Assembly: GCA_031267795.1 (NCBI GenBank)
Contig: JAIRYK010000022.1
Span: 1-64,000, forward strand
DNA from: Candidatus Endomicrobiellum devescovinae
Lineage (GTDB): Bacteria; Elusimicrobiota; Endomicrobiia; Endomicrobiales; Endomicrobiaceae
Direction of reading: 5' to 3'
DNA length: 64,000 nt
Shown here: positions 8,227-17,357 of the stretch, one piece after another
Numbering within the stretch: position 1 is the stretch's first letter
Layout: each line of letters begins with the position of its first letter
The notes under the pieces: generated by a model
Database searches by the model: none
The model's input: only the letters and a program-made list of their open reading frames with translations
What the model was told of the DNA's origin: nothing
Program-made: the position numbers and the translations under genes

Positions 8227-10296
8227 TTACAAAGCCGCTTTAATGCTTAAGTTTATTCTGCCTTTATCATCAATCTCTGTAACTTTAACTTTAACTTTAT
8301 CGCCTTCTTTAACCACATCTTCAACCTTCTTTGTATGACCTGCGGCAAGTTGAGAAATGTGTATCAAGCCTTCTTTACCCGGCAATATTTCAGCAAAAGC
8401 GCCAAATGACATCAACTTTGTGATTCTTGCTTTATATATTTTTCCTACTTCAGCTTCGGCAGTCATAGACTCCACATATTCTTTTGTAGCTCCAACTCCA
8501 ACAGAATCAGTTCCAGAAATAAATACTTTACCGCTTTCTTCAATATCTATTTTTACGCTATTTTCTTCCTGAATCTTTCTTATGTTTTTCCCTCCAGGAC
8601 CTATAAGTTCTCCTATCTTATTTTGAGGAATCATCAAGGTTGCCATACGAGGTGCATAATCGGACAGATCGTTTTTAGGAACAGATATTGCCACATCCAT
8701 TTTGTCTAATATAAAAAATCTGCCTCTCTTAGCCTGATCAAGAGCTTTTGCCATAATCTCGGTAGTAAGTCCTGTGATTTTTATATCCATCTGAAGAGCA
8801 GTTATTCCCTTTCTTGTTCCCGCTACTTTAAAATCCATATCACCGAGATGATCTTCCATTCCCATAATATCCGTCAAAACAACATAATTATCGCCTTCTT
8901 TCATAAGACCCATAGCAACGCCTGCACAAGCAGCCTTAACAGGAACGCCAGCATTAAATAAAGCAAGTGAGCCGCCACAAACTGAAGCCATTGACGAAGA
9001 ACCATTAGATTCCAATATGTCGGAAACTATTCTTAGTGTATAACCAAAATCCTCTTCGTTAGGTAAAATAGGAATAAGAGCTCTCTTAGCTAAGTTGCCA
9101 TGACCTATTTCTCTTCTACTTGTAGATCTCTCGCCTTTAGCTTCTCCCGTTGAAAATCCGGGGAAATTATAATGAAGCATAAAGCGTTCTTTGTATTCTC
9201 CAGAAAGTTCGTCCATAATCTGCATATCGCCCGGAGTTCCAAGTGTAACCGTTACTAAAGCCTGTGTTTGACCTCTGGTAAATAAGCTTGAGCCATGCGC
9301 TCTTGGAAGAATATCTGTCTCGCAGGTTATCGGTCTTATTTCTTCTAAACCGCGACCATCTGTACGGACTCTTTTGTTTAAAACAAGTTCTCTAGCTTTC
9401 TTGTAAAAAATATCTTCTAGTATAGCATCAATAGTTGAAGCTAATTCTTGAGGATACTTCTCAACAAGTCTTGTCGTTATATCTTTCTTAAAGGAAGCCC
9501 AGAAGAATTCTCTTTCGCCTTTCTCTTTAATTGTTACGCCTTCTTCGGCTTTGGCTATAGCTTCAGCTTCAATATCAGCATTTAAAGACGCATTATATTG
9601 AGGCTCATGAACAATAGTCTTTACTTTTGTCGGAAAAGACTTCTGAATCAAACATATTGCCTTTATTGTCTCTCTTGCAAGGTTCAATGCTTCGAGCATA
9701 TCCTCTTCGGAAAGCTCTTGTGCTCCTGCTTCAACCATAGTCAAAGCGTCTTCAGTTCCGCTAACAACAAGATCTAAAACACTAAGTTTCTGCTCAGAAA
9801 TAGTAGGATTTAAAACAAGCTTACCATCAATCTTTCCTACTCTTACAGACGCTATGGGCATATTAAACGGCAAATCCGACACGGATAAAGCTACTGAAGC
9901 TCCAATTATTGAAGCTATATCAGATTCATTTTCTCCATCATGAGAAAGCACAATAGCCGAAATTTGAGTATCGTTTCTCCAATACTCAGGAAACATAGGT
10001 CTAATACTTCTATCTATAAGTCTGCTTACAAGTATTTCGCTTTCTCTTGGTTTAGCTTCCCTTTTAAAAAAACCGCCCGGTATTTTGCCGGCGGCATAAG
10101 TTCTTTCTCTGTAATCTACAGTTAAAGGCATAAAATCCACGCCCGGTTTTGGATCTTTTGAAGCCACCGCAGCAACTAAAACCATTGTGTCTCCGACTCT
10201 TACAGTACAAGATCCACTTGACTGCTTTGCAACTTTTCCGGATTCAACAATAAATTTTTTACCGGCAACTTCCACTTCTTTCTTAAAATATTCCAT
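8227..10296 (-). CDS. pnp: Polyribonucleotide nucleotidyltransferase (PNPase)
   Basis: A 689-residue phosphorolytic 3'-5' exoribonuclease with the full family order: two RNase PH domains (about 1-220 and 300-530) separated by an alpha-helical region, then a KH domain (IGPGGKNIRKIQEE) and an S1 domain (GKIYKARITKLMSFGAFAEILPGKEGLIHIS). The core motif RREIGHGNLAKRAL is intact. It is downstream of rpsO, the classic rpsO-pnp arrangement, with a long stem-loop in the spacer that could be an RNase III-type control site. Confidence 0.97.
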   Translation of the reverse strand: MEYFKKEVEVAGKKFIVESGKVAKQSSGSCTVRVGDTMVLVAAVASKDPKPGVDFMPLTVDYRERTYAAGKIPGGFFKREAKPRESEILVSRLIDRSIRPMFPEYWRNDTQISAIVLSHDGENESDIASIIGASVALSVSDLPFNMPIASVRVGKIDGKLVLNPTISEQKLSVLDLVVSGTEDALTMVEAGAQELSEEDMLEALNLARETIKAICLIQKSFPTKVKTIVHEPQYNASLNADIEAEAIAKAEEGVTIKEKGEREFFWASFKKDITTRLVEKYPQELASTIDAILEDIFYKKARELVLNKRVRTDGRGLEEIRPITCETDILPRAHGSSLFTRGQTQALVTVTLGTPGDMQIMDELSGEYKERFMLHYNFPGFSTGEAKGERSTSRREIGHGNLAKRALIPILPNEEDFGYTLRIVSDILESNGSSSMASVCGGSLALFNAGVPVKAACAGVAMGLMKEGDNYVVLTDIMGMEDHLGDMDFKVAGTRKGITALQMDIKITGLTTEIMAKALDQAKRGRFFILDKMDVAISVPKNDLSDYAPRMATLMIPQNKIGELIGPGGKNIRKIQEENSVKIDIEESGKVFISGTDSVGVGATKEYVESMTAEAEVGKIYKARITKLMSFGAFAEILPGKEGLIHISQLAAGHTKKVEDVVKEGDKVKVKVTEIDDKGRINLSIKAAL

Positions 10297-10322
10297 TTTA
10301 ACTCCATACCCGGCAACTTCTA

Positions 10323-10377
10323 CACAAAAGATCCAAGCAAACGCTTATATTTCAAGCGTCTCCTTGCATCCTTTGTG
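10323..10377 (-). promoter_or_regulatory. Long imperfect stem-loop in the rpsO-pnp spacer
   Basis: Arms at about 10323-10346 and 10354-10377 pair over 24 positions with a few internal mismatches and a short AT loop; the pairing runs CACAAA, GAT, CAAG, ACGCTT outside-in. In E. coli the equivalent position holds a stem-loop cleaved by RNase III that mediates pnp autoregulation. The same role here is inferred from position and shape. Confidence 0.6.
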
Positions 10378-10398
10378 AGCTTATGCCGAGTCTTTTAT

Positions 10399-10659
10399 TT
10401 ACTTTCTAAGATCTAATTTTTTTATCAAGGTAGAATAGCTCTCCTTGTTGTGCTTCTTCAAATAATCCAGCAGTCTTCTTCTCTGACCTATCATCTTAAG
10501 AAACCCTACTCTTGAAGCAAAATCTTTAGGGAATTTCTGAAAATGATCTGAAAGATACTTTATTCTTGTGGTAAGAAGGGCGACCTGCACTTCAGGAGAA
10601 CCTGTATCTGTTTCGTGAGTCTTGAATTTTTCAACTACTTCTTTCTTAGCAAATGCCAT
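10399..10659 (-). CDS. rpsO: 30S ribosomal protein S15
   Basis: An 86-residue S15 with the family's TGSPEVQVALLTTRI signature and the RRRLLDYLKK helix. It binds the central domain of 16S rRNA. Length is normal. AAGGAG precedes the ATG and a good promoter lies 55-85 bases upstream. It is the first gene of the rpsO-pnp unit. Confidence 0.97.
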   Translation of the reverse strand: MAFAKKEVVEKFKTHETDTGSPEVQVALLTTRIKYLSDHFQKFPKDFASRVGFLKMIGQRRRLLDYLKKHNKESYSTLIKKLDLRK

Positions 10660-10713
10660 CTTTATTACTCCTTACTTTTCATTGCTTTTTAAGCGCATAT
10701 TACTACAAGTTTA

Positions 10714-10743
10714 ATTGTAACAAAATTTTTATTTCCTGTCCAA
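10714..10743 (-). promoter_or_regulatory. Promoter of rpsO-pnp
   Basis: On the minus strand TTGGAC (10743-10738) and TACAAT (10719-10714) are separated by 18 bases. A TG one base upstream of the -10 box gives an extended -10 element. Transcription would start about 50 bases before rpsO. Confidence 0.6.
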
Positions 10744-10788
10744 TTTTTGTAGTATCTCGTAAAATAACAAAGTTTTTCATGGAGATTT

Positions 10789-12456
10789 ATGTTTTTACCT
10801 ACTACTAAAGAAGAGATGCAAAAACTCGGATGGGACACGCCCGATATAATCTTAATTTCAGGTGACACTTATATTGACAGCCCTTTCATAGGAACGGCAG
10901 TAATAGGAAATTGGCTTTACACGCATGGCTTTAAAGTAGCCGTAATAGCACAACCTGACGTTAAAACTGACGAAATCGCAAGACTTGAAGAGCCAAAGCT
11001 CTTTTGGGGTGTAAATGCTGGAGCAATGGACTCACTTGTTGCAAATTATACTGCCCTTAATAAAGTTAGAAATAACGATGATTTAACACCAGGAGGCATA
11101 AATAACAAGCGTCCCGATAGAGCGTGCATGGTTTATACAAATCTTATAAGAAGGTACTTTAAAAATACAAAACCTATAGTTCTTGGCGGACTTGAAGCAA
11201 GTTTACGAAGAATAACACATTATGACTACAGCGATAACGGTTTAAGACGTTCAATATTATTTGACGCAAAAGCTGACATTATAGTTTACGGAATGGGCGA
11301 AAGAGCCTCTTTGGAGCTTGCAAAACACATGAAAGAAGGAAAAGATTGGAAAGATATTAGAGGCATCTGCTATATTTCAAAAGAAAAACCTGAAAATGTT
11401 GATGAACTTTCATCTTTTGAAGAGTGTAAAGAAGACAAAGGCAAATTTTTTGAAGCTTTTAAAGTTTTTTACGAAAATGCGTGCAACCAAAACAGTAAAA
11501 TTTTAGTTCAAAAACATGCAGATAGATACCTTATACATAACCCAAGACAAGAGGCTCTTTCACCGCAAGAGCTTGATAAAGTGTACGACATTGATTACAC
11601 AAGAGAAGTACACCCATATTATGAAAAGTTTGGCAAAGTAAAAGCTCAAGAGACAATAAAGTTTTCTATCACAACGCATAGAGGGTGTTTTGGAGAGTGC
11701 AACTTTTGCTCTATAGCCGTTCATCAAGGAAAAGAAGTAATTTCAAGAAGCGAAGAATCAATAATTAAAGAAGCAAAAAGAATTACACAATTAAAAGATT
11801 TCAAAGGATATATTACAGATTTAGGCGGACCTACGGCAAACATGTTTGAAACAAAATGTTCCATCAATAAAAATGCAGGAAAATGCGAATATAAACGCTG
11901 TTTATTTCCAAAACCGTGCAAAAATCTTGTATTCGGACATGAATCTCAAATTAAACTTTTAGAAAAAATAATGTCATTGCCAAACGTTAAAAAAGTGTTT
12001 ATTTCGTCAGGTTTAAGATACGATATGATTTGCTCAGATAAAAATTATGGACAAAAATATCTTGATAGTATAGTTGAAAATAATACGTCGGGACAAATGA
12101 AAATAGCTCCTGAACATTGTGATGATAAAGTATTAAATTTGATGGGAAAGCCCGAGTCAAAAGTTCTGACGCAATTTATAGAAATGTTTAAGAAAAGCGC
12201 TAAAAACAAACAATTTCTGACTTATTATTTTATAGCTGCATACCCCGACTGCGGTGATAAAGAAATGAGAAATTTACAGAATTTTATAGGAAGGAAATTA
12301 AAAATCCACCCTGAACAAGTGCAAATATTTACACCAACGCCCTCTACAAATGCGACGTTAATGTATTATTGTGAAAAAGATTTATTAGGAAGTAAAATTT
12401 TTGTAGAAAAAGACAGAAATAATAAACAAAAGCAAAAAAGAATAATTTGCAGATAA
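10789..12456 (+). CDS. YgiQ family radical SAM protein
   Basis: A 555-residue UPF0313/YgiQ-type protein. A B12-binding-like N-terminal region (SGDTYIDSPFIGTAVIG) is followed by the radical SAM cluster motif C300-x3-C304-x2-C307 (CFGECNFC) and the family segments TDLGGPTANM, APEHCDD and QVQIFTPTPSTNATLMYY. The reaction is unknown. GGAG lies eight bases before the ATG. It is one of the few plus-strand genes and is divergent from rpsO. Confidence 0.9.
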   Translation: MFLPTTKEEMQKLGWDTPDIILISGDTYIDSPFIGTAVIGNWLYTHGFKVAVIAQPDVKTDEIARLEEPKLFWGVNAGAMDSLVANYTALNKVRNNDDLTPGGINNKRPDRACMVYTNLIRRYFKNTKPIVLGGLEASLRRITHYDYSDNGLRRSILFDAKADIIVYGMGERASLELAKHMKEGKDWKDIRGICYISKEKPENVDELSSFEECKEDKGKFFEAFKVFYENACNQNSKILVQKHADRYLIHNPRQEALSPQELDKVYDIDYTREVHPYYEKFGKVKAQETIKFSITTHRGCFGECNFCSIAVHQGKEVISRSEESIIKEAKRITQLKDFKGYITDLGGPTANMFETKCSINKNAGKCEYKRCLFPKPCKNLVFGHESQIKLLEKIMSLPNVKKVFISSGLRYDMICSDKNYGQKYLDSIVENNTSGQMKIAPEHCDDKVLNLMGKPESKVLTQFIEMFKKSAKNKQFLTYYFIAAYPDCGDKEMRNLQNFIGRKLKIHPEQVQIFTPTPSTNATLMYYCEKDLLGSKIFVEKDRNNKQKQKRIICR

Positions 12457-12461
12457 ATTGT

Positions 12462-13415
12462 TTACCAAATAAAGCTCGTAGGGTTTAAAGACTTATCACC
12501 TTTCTTTATTGTAAAATGCAAATGCGGTCCGGTTACTCTGCCAGTAGCGCCACTTTTTGCTATCATCTGTCCTTTTTTCACTTTTTGCCCTACTTTGACA
12601 TGTATAGATGACAGATGTCCATAATGCGTAACATATCCGTTTTTATGATCTATAAATACCGCTGTGCCGTAGTGTCCTACATTATGGCTGGCAACCGTAA
12701 CTACTCCATCGGCTGCTGCCCCAACCCAAGAACCCGATGGAGCGGCAATGTCTAAACCGCCGTGAAAACTTGATTTGCCTGTTACAGGATGTTTCCTCTT
12801 ACCGAAACCGCTTGAATATCTTCCTTTAAGTGGCGACCTAAACAAAGAGCGAAGCTCATATTTTGCCTGCATATCTTTATTCATCAAATCTATAGCAGGC
12901 TGCTTGCCGGGTATAAAAACATATTCACCCGGAACAAGCGTTAAAATACCAAAATTTACATCTTGCAGCATTTTTTCATCAACATCATATCTCTCAGCGA
13001 TCTTGTGCCAAGTATCGTTGTCTTGTATCGGATGCAAAGAGCCACCTGATGACGGCAATAAAATTTTCTGATTAAGATTTACATTGTAAGTCTTTAATTG
13101 AGGATTTGTTCCTATTATGCTATGCACTGTGTAGCCATATCTCTTAGCAATCTGCCACAAATTATCTTTCGGCTTTATGGAATATACAAAAAAATGCGTA
13201 TCTTTAACACGCAAAGCAAGATATTTTGCTCTTGCTTCAACATCATTAAGAAGAACATCGTGTGTATAAGAAGGCATAGAAACTGCTGGGACAGAAGATA
13301 GAATAGCTGAAGCTTTTTTAGTAACTATAAATTGAGAAAAAACACAACAGGAAAGAATTAAAACTATAAAAACAGTCCATCTAATAATAATGTTCTTTAT
13401 ATTCTCAAACGCCAT
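12462..13415 (-). CDS. LysM-containing M23 family metallopeptidase
   Basis: A 317-residue exported cell-wall hydrolase or NlpD/EnvC-like activator. An N-terminal hydrophobic segment is followed by two LysM motifs (YSIKPKDNLWQIAKRYGY and IQDNDTWHKIAERYDVDEK) and a C-terminal peptidase_M23 domain with FHGGLDIAAPSG, VTHYGHLSS and the HLHF zinc motif. These residues suggest an active endopeptidase. The ATG at 13415 is chosen because GGGAG lies eight bases upstream; an in-frame GTG five codons earlier overlaps that site. Confidence 0.88.
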   Translation of the reverse strand: MAFENIKNIIIRWTVFIVLILSCCVFSQFIVTKKASAILSSVPAVSMPSYTHDVLLNDVEARAKYLALRVKDTHFFVYSIKPKDNLWQIAKRYGYTVHSIIGTNPQLKTYNVNLNQKILLPSSGGSLHPIQDNDTWHKIAERYDVDEKMLQDVNFGILTLVPGEYVFIPGKQPAIDLMNKDMQAKYELRSLFRSPLKGRYSSGFGKRKHPVTGKSSFHGGLDIAAPSGSWVGAAADGVVTVASHNVGHYGTAVFIDHKNGYVTHYGHLSSIHVKVGQKVKKGQMIAKSGATGRVTGPHLHFTIKKGDKSLNPTSFIW

Positions 13416-13562
13416 ATTATATACTCCCACTGCAATTTAATTCTATGAAAATATTATAATAAATTTGCATATCAAAAGATAGAATAGAGTTGAATGATCC
13501 TACCTTTACAATTATAGAGCTTCTTTGACAAATTGCGGAATATATGCCACAATATAAGAGTG

Positions 13563-13664
13563 AGGATAATAATCTTATTATATGGTGGAGCTGATAAAAA
13601 ACAACAAGCAAAAGATATAGAAAAGGCAATAATAATAAAAGAAACATTAAGGAGAGGAATATGA
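13563..13664 (+). pseudogene. Remnant of a HigB/RelE-like toxin (addiction module killer protein)
   Basis: Before the antitoxin, the frame ending at 13664 reads IIILLYGGADKKQQAKDIEKA and then an arginine-ending tail. This is the characteristic C-terminus of phage-derived Gp49/HigB-like toxins (family pattern ILLCGGDKSxQxKDIxxA). Upstream this frame runs into a stop at 13515-13517 and lacks the N-terminal two thirds. Its stop overlaps the antitoxin ATG by the ATGA arrangement typical of toxin-antitoxin operons. I interpret it as a decayed toxin. Confidence 0.7.
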
Positions 13665-14005
13665 AAAAAATAACAAGAATAGAAGGGATAAAACTAGAAG
13701 ATGGCGATGTTTTAGATATAGATTTTTCAGAATACTATGCAAGTTATTTAAAGAAAAATCCAAAAAAACTAAAGAATTATAAAAAACACATTAAATCTGA
13801 GTATAACAAAACAAAGGATATTGCAGTTTTTTTAGAGAATTTAAAGATAGTAGCGATGGCAAAAAAGAAAGTATCAGAACTTGCAAAAACAGCAAAAATT
13901 GAAAGGAGCAGCGTATATAAGATTTTATCAAAAGATGCTAATCCTTCATTTTATACGGTAGTATCATTGGCACATAATTTGGGAATGGATTTTAGGTTAA
14001 GTTAG
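13661..14005 (+). CDS. HTH antitoxin of an addiction module (orphaned)
   Basis: A 114-residue DNA-binding antidote protein. The N-terminal part (FSEYYASYLKKNPKKLKNY) and the C-terminal Xre helix-turn-helix (VSELAKTAKIERSSVYKILS, then a NPSFYTVVSLAHNLGMD-type ending) match the antidote family paired with HigB-type killer proteins. An AAGGAGAGG ribosome site lies at 13648-13656, inside the decayed toxin. The frame is complete although the toxin is broken, so it may persist as an orphan regulator or immunity gene. Confidence 0.82.
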   Translation: MKKITRIEGIKLEDGDVLDIDFSEYYASYLKKNPKKLKNYKKHIKSEYNKTKDIAVFLENLKIVAMAKKKVSELAKTAKIERSSVYKILSKDANPSFYTVVSLAHNLGMDFRLS

Positions 14006-14105
14006 GGTTGCCCCATCAGGTTTGATTTGGTAGAATTGAAAAGAAGACCTAGAGTATAAAATACATGGGGACATTTTGTCCTTAAATAAAAATAAGGAGC
14101 TTAAC

Positions 14106-14234
14106 ATGAAAAAATTTTTTGTATTAAGTTTTTGTTTCGTATTATTCTTACCTTTTTTATTTAAATTTCTTTCAGGTGATGGTAGGTACGGTTCATGGTG
14201 TGTTGATACTGGAAACACCTGTATTTGTAATTAG
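14106..14234 (+). CDS. Very small cysteine-containing secreted peptide, 42 aa
   Basis: I do not recognise this gene. It has an AAGGAG ribosome site at 14094-14099 and an ATG at 14106. The first 22 residues are a signal-like segment with aromatic and leucine residues. The remaining 20 residues end GSWCVDTGNTCICN, with three cysteines in the last ten positions. It lies in an accessory pocket beside a broken toxin-antitoxin pair. It could be a secreted peptide, a type I toxin-like membrane peptide or a degraded gene fragment. Confidence 0.4.
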   Translation: MKKFFVLSFCFVLFLPFLFKFLSGDGRYGSWCVDTGNTCICN

Positions 14235-14236
14235 CC

Positions 14237-14425
14237 ATGGTTATTGACGATACTTTACCTATAACTATTCGGAGCGCAATAGCGTCGGGCATTGTTACAA
14301 CGGCAATATTGTGGGTAGGAACAAAATGGAACGAGTTTTGGCTATGGATTATATACATTATAGTATTAGCACAAATCTTTACAATATTATATTTTGGATA
14401 CATTGTTATAAAAGGAACTATATAA
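14237..14425 (+). CDS. Small membrane protein, 62 aa
   Basis: I do not recognise this gene. It starts two bases after the preceding peptide stop, with no clear ribosome site of its own, so any translation would be coupled. Two hydrophobic helices are visible, about residues 12-29 and 35-58, separated by a short KWNEFW turn. The close spacing suggests a two-gene unit with the secreted peptide. Confidence 0.4.
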   Translation: MVIDDTLPITIRSAIASGIVTTAILWVGTKWNEFWLWIIYIIVLAQIFTILYFGYIVIKGTI

Positions 14426-14508
14426 GAAAGGATGCCCCTTCAAATAGTCATCATTGTTAGAGTGCAAAAGTTCAAAGACATATTAGACTTTGAAAATACA
14501 TAATCTTT

Positions 14509-14540
14509 TGTCAACGGCTGGATTAAACCAGTCGTTGACA
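14509..14540. repeat. Inverted repeat with a 13-base stem
   Basis: Arms at 14509-14521 (TGTCAACGGCTGG) and 14528-14540 (CCAGTCGTTGACA) pair over all 13 positions with one G-U and leave a 6-base ATTAAA loop. It is much stronger than random hairpins in this AT-rich DNA. No proper U-tract follows on either strand, so terminator function is uncertain. Confidence 0.6.
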
Positions 14541-14566
14541 AGGACAAAAATTTTTGAGGTTTTAAT

Positions 14567-14725
14567 ATGGGGTATATTCAAAATTCCAACCAACCGAGCA
14601 ATAAAGGGATTACAAAGAGCGCAAAAGCACGACTAAGTATGATTTACTTGTATAAGCATTATAGAAAATCTAGTATCTATAAAATTATTGTTCAGATATA
14701 CTCATGTATGGCTGTGTATGAGTAA
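14567..14725 (+). CDS. Doubtful small open frame, 52 aa
   Basis: The ATG at 14567 follows a TGAGGT stretch and opens 52 codons rich in lysine, tyrosine and isoleucine. I see no family signature or signal peptide. It lies between the inverted repeat and the end of trpA, on the opposite strand. It may be chance or a fragment of a lost gene. Confidence 0.2.
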   Translation: MGYIQNSNQPSNKGITKSAKARLSMIYLYKHYRKSSIYKIIVQIYSCMAVYE

Positions 14726-14768
14726 CTTTACAGATGACAAAGTTAAAAATGTTTTAATAATTTTTATA

Positions 14769-15545
14769 TCAATTGAGTATAATAGCTTTTTTAAGTTCAG
14801 ACGCATAATTTGCTAGTTTTACAGCCGCATTAACTTTATATTGTTCTATTATTTTTACAACAGCGCTGCCTATTATTACACCATCTGCACATTTTACAAT
14901 TTCTTTTGCCTGAGAAGTTTTTGAAATACCAAAACCAACAGCAACCGGAATATCTGTAACATTTTTTATTTCAGACATAATCGCTTTAATATCTGTAGTT
15001 ATCCTACTTCTTAGTCCTGTAACGCCAAGCGACGAAACAAGATATATAAATCCTTCAGCTTGTTTTGCTAAAATAGGTATTCTTTTTTTAGAAGTCGGAG
15101 CTATCAAAGTAATAATTGTTATGCTGTATTTTCTTGCAAAATGTTTAACTTCTTCCTGTTCTTCAAAAGGCATATCAGGAACAATTATTCCATCTAGTCC
15201 TACCTCTTTACATCTTTTAAAAAATTTCTCATAACCATAAAAGAACATAGGGTTTAAATATGTCATAAAAACTAAAGGAATATCAGATTTTTTTCTGACA
15301 TTGAGAACTATGCCAAAAATATCTTCTAAATTTATATTTTTAGATAATGCTCTTACCATAGCATTTTGTATTGTTTCCCCTTCTGCAACAGGATCTGAAA
15401 ACGGAATTCCTATTTCTATTAAATCAGCTCCGTTTAAAGCCATCGCTAAAATATACTCTTCAGTTTTAGAAATATCAGGATCGCCAGCAGTAAGATATGT
15501 TATTAAAGCTTTATTATTTTTAAATATTTTAGTTATTCTATTCAT
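14769..15545 (-). CDS. trpA: Tryptophan synthase alpha chain
   Basis: A 258-residue TIM-barrel enzyme that cleaves indole-3-glycerol phosphate to indole and glyceraldehyde-3-phosphate. The N-terminal signature LIEIGIPFSDP is present with catalytic E44. The position of the second catalytic acid (Asp60 in Salmonella) carries Glu in PVAEGETIQ; I believe some homologues do the same. It starts one base after trpB ends and is the last gene of the operon. Confidence 0.96.
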   Translation of the reverse strand: MNRITKIFKNNKALITYLTAGDPDISKTEEYILAMALNGADLIEIGIPFSDPVAEGETIQNAMVRALSKNINLEDIFGIVLNVRKKSDIPLVFMTYLNPMFFYGYEKFFKRCKEVGLDGIIVPDMPFEEQEEVKHFARKYSITIITLIAPTSKKRIPILAKQAEGFIYLVSSLGVTGLRSRITTDIKAIMSEIKNVTDIPVAVGFGISKTSQAKEIVKCADGVIIGSAVVKIIEQYKVNAAVKLANYASELKKAIILN

Positions 15546-15546
15546 T

Positions 15547-16722
15547 TTATATAACTCCTTTATACTCAGCTATCATCGCAACGTCCTTGTCTCCTCTGCC
15601 AGAAATACAAACAACTATTATTTCATCTTTTGACATTTTTGGAGCAAGCTGCATTGCATAATACATTGCATGAGCAGATTCTATTGCCGGAATAATTCCT
15701 TCAGTTTTTGATAGAAATTCAAAAGCTGCAACTGCTTCATCATCAGTGACGGGAATATATTCAGCTCTTTTTGTATCGTGCAGATAAGCATGCTCAGGAC
15801 CTATGCCTGGATAATCAAGACCTGCCGATATTGAATATACGGGAGCAATTTGCCCATTTTCCGTCTGGCAAAAATAAGATTTCATTCCGTGGAATATCCC
15901 GACTTTTCCTTTTGTAATAGTGGCAGCCGTTTCTAAAGTATCAACGCCTTTGCCCGCAGCTTCACAGCCTATAAGTTTAACTTCTTTATCATTTATAAAA
16001 TTATAAAAAGCGCCTATTGAGTTTGAACCGCCTCCAACGCAAGCAATAACAACAGACGGCAGTTTTGATTCTTTTTTAAACAACTGTTCTTTTATTTCTT
16101 TGCTTATAATGCTTTGGAAATCTCTTACAATGTGAGGATATGGATAAGGTCCCATTGCAGAACCTAAAACATAAAATGTATCGTCAATCCTGCTGCTCCA
16201 TTCTCTCATTGTTTGGCTTACAGCATCTTTTAAAGTTTTTGTGCCAGTTTCAACAGAATTGACTTTAGCACCCAATAGTTGCATTCTAAAAACATTTAAA
16301 GACTGTCGTTCAATATCTTCTCGCCCCATAAAAATTTCACATTCCATAGTAAGCAGTGCAGCAGCAGTAGCTGTTGCAACGCCATGCTGCCCGGCGCCTG
16401 TTTCTGCTATAACTCTTGTTTTGCCCATCTTTTTTGCAAGTAAAATCTGTCCTAAAACATTGTTTATTTTATGAGATCCTGTATGATTTAAATCTTCTCT
16501 TTTTAAATATATTTTCGCACCGCCAAGTTTTTCAGTAGCATTTTTAGCAAAATACAATCTTGACGGTCTGCCTGCATATTCATTAAGCAAACATTTAAGC
16601 TCATTATTAAACTGCTTGTCATTTTTAAAATGATTGTATGCCGTTTCCAATTCATTTACAGCATTCATAAGCGTTTCAGGTATATATTGACCACCGTATA
16701 TTCCAAATTTTTCTTTTGACAT
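15547..16722 (-). CDS. trpB: Tryptophan synthase beta chain
   Basis: A 391-residue PLP enzyme that condenses indole with serine to tryptophan. The PLP lysine is K85 in [15 protein letters not shown], and the phosphate-binding loop GGGSNS is present. The length is typical of the TrpB1 type that pairs with TrpA. An AGGAG site precedes the ATG. It lies between trpF and trpA. Confidence 0.97.
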   Translation of the reverse strand: MSKEKFGIYGGQYIPETLMNAVNELETAYNHFKNDKQFNNELKCLLNEYAGRPSRLYFAKNATEKLGGAKIYLKREDLNHTGSHKINNVLGQILLAKKMGKTRVIAETGAGQHGVATATAAALLTMECEIFMGREDIERQSLNVFRMQLLGAKVNSVETGTKTLKDAVSQTMREWSSRIDDTFYVLGSAMGPYPYPHIVRDFQSIISKEIKEQLFKKESKLPSVVIACVGGGSNSIGAFYNFINDKEVKLIGCEAAGKGVDTLETAATITKGKVGIFHGMKSYFCQTENGQIAPVYSISAGLDYPGIGPEHAYLHDTKRAEYIPVTDDEAVAAFEFLSKTEGIIPAIESAHAMYYAMQLAPKMSKDEIIVVCISGRGDKDVAMIAEYKGVI

Positions 16723-16732
16723 AGAGTATCTC

Positions 16733-17347
16733 CTATTTCACATCAAAATGTTTTCTAACAATTTGTATTATTTCTTTTATCTTCTTTAAATCTTTTATTC
16801 CGTTTATTTCAACTCCGCTACTTAAATCTACACAATAAGGTTTTAATTCTGTTAATGCATTTTCTATATTGTCCTTATTCAAACCTCCAGCAAGAAAAAA
16901 TGGCTGTTTGTATTCTCTAATTAAATGCCAATCAAAAACTTTACCACAGCCTCCATATTCAAAATTGCTGTACGTATCAAAAAGAACAAAGTCCGCTTTT
17001 GTGTTAATATCGCATATCTTTTCTTTAACTCTGATAACTTTTATAATAGGCTGTTTTACTTTTTCTTTTAATTTAGATATATAAACTTCGTCTTCATCGC
17101 CGTGAAGCTGCACTAAATCAATAACACAATCTTTGCATAAGTTCAAAATATTATCCATATCTGCATTTGCAAATACCCCAACCGTTTGAATTTCTTTATT
17201 AAGCAAAGATTTCAACTTTGTAGCGATATTAAAATCTATTTTTCTCTTTTCCCCTGCAAAAACAAAACCTATATAATCAGGTCTTGCAATATTTACAAAA
17301 CTTATATCTTCTTCTCTTTTAAGACCACATATTTTTATTTTTGTCAT
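16733..17347 (-). CDS. trpF: Phosphoribosylanthranilate isomerase
   Basis: A 204-residue TIM-barrel isomerase of the tryptophan pathway. The family start [10 protein letters not shown] contains the catalytic cysteine; VQLHGDE, the aspartate of LFDT and the C-terminal DLSSGVE phosphate-binding motif are all present. It is separate from trpC, unlike the fused enterobacterial enzyme, and lies between trpC and trpB. Confidence 0.95.
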   Translation of the reverse strand: MTKIKICGLKREEDISFVNIARPDYIGFVFAGEKRKIDFNIATKLKSLLNKEIQTVGVFANADMDNILNLCKDCVIDLVQLHGDEDEVYISKLKEKVKQPIIKVIRVKEKICDINTKADFVLFDTYSNFEYGGCGKVFDWHLIREYKQPFFLAGGLNKDNIENALTELKPYCVDLSSGVEINGIKDLKKIKEIIQIVRKHFDVK

Positions 17348-17357
17348 TTTTCTATTC

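Noticed and set aside
14161-14403. 80-codon minus-strand open frame opposite the two tiny peptides
   Set aside because: No ribosome site or signal; the plus strand has a good AAGGAG site for the first peptide.
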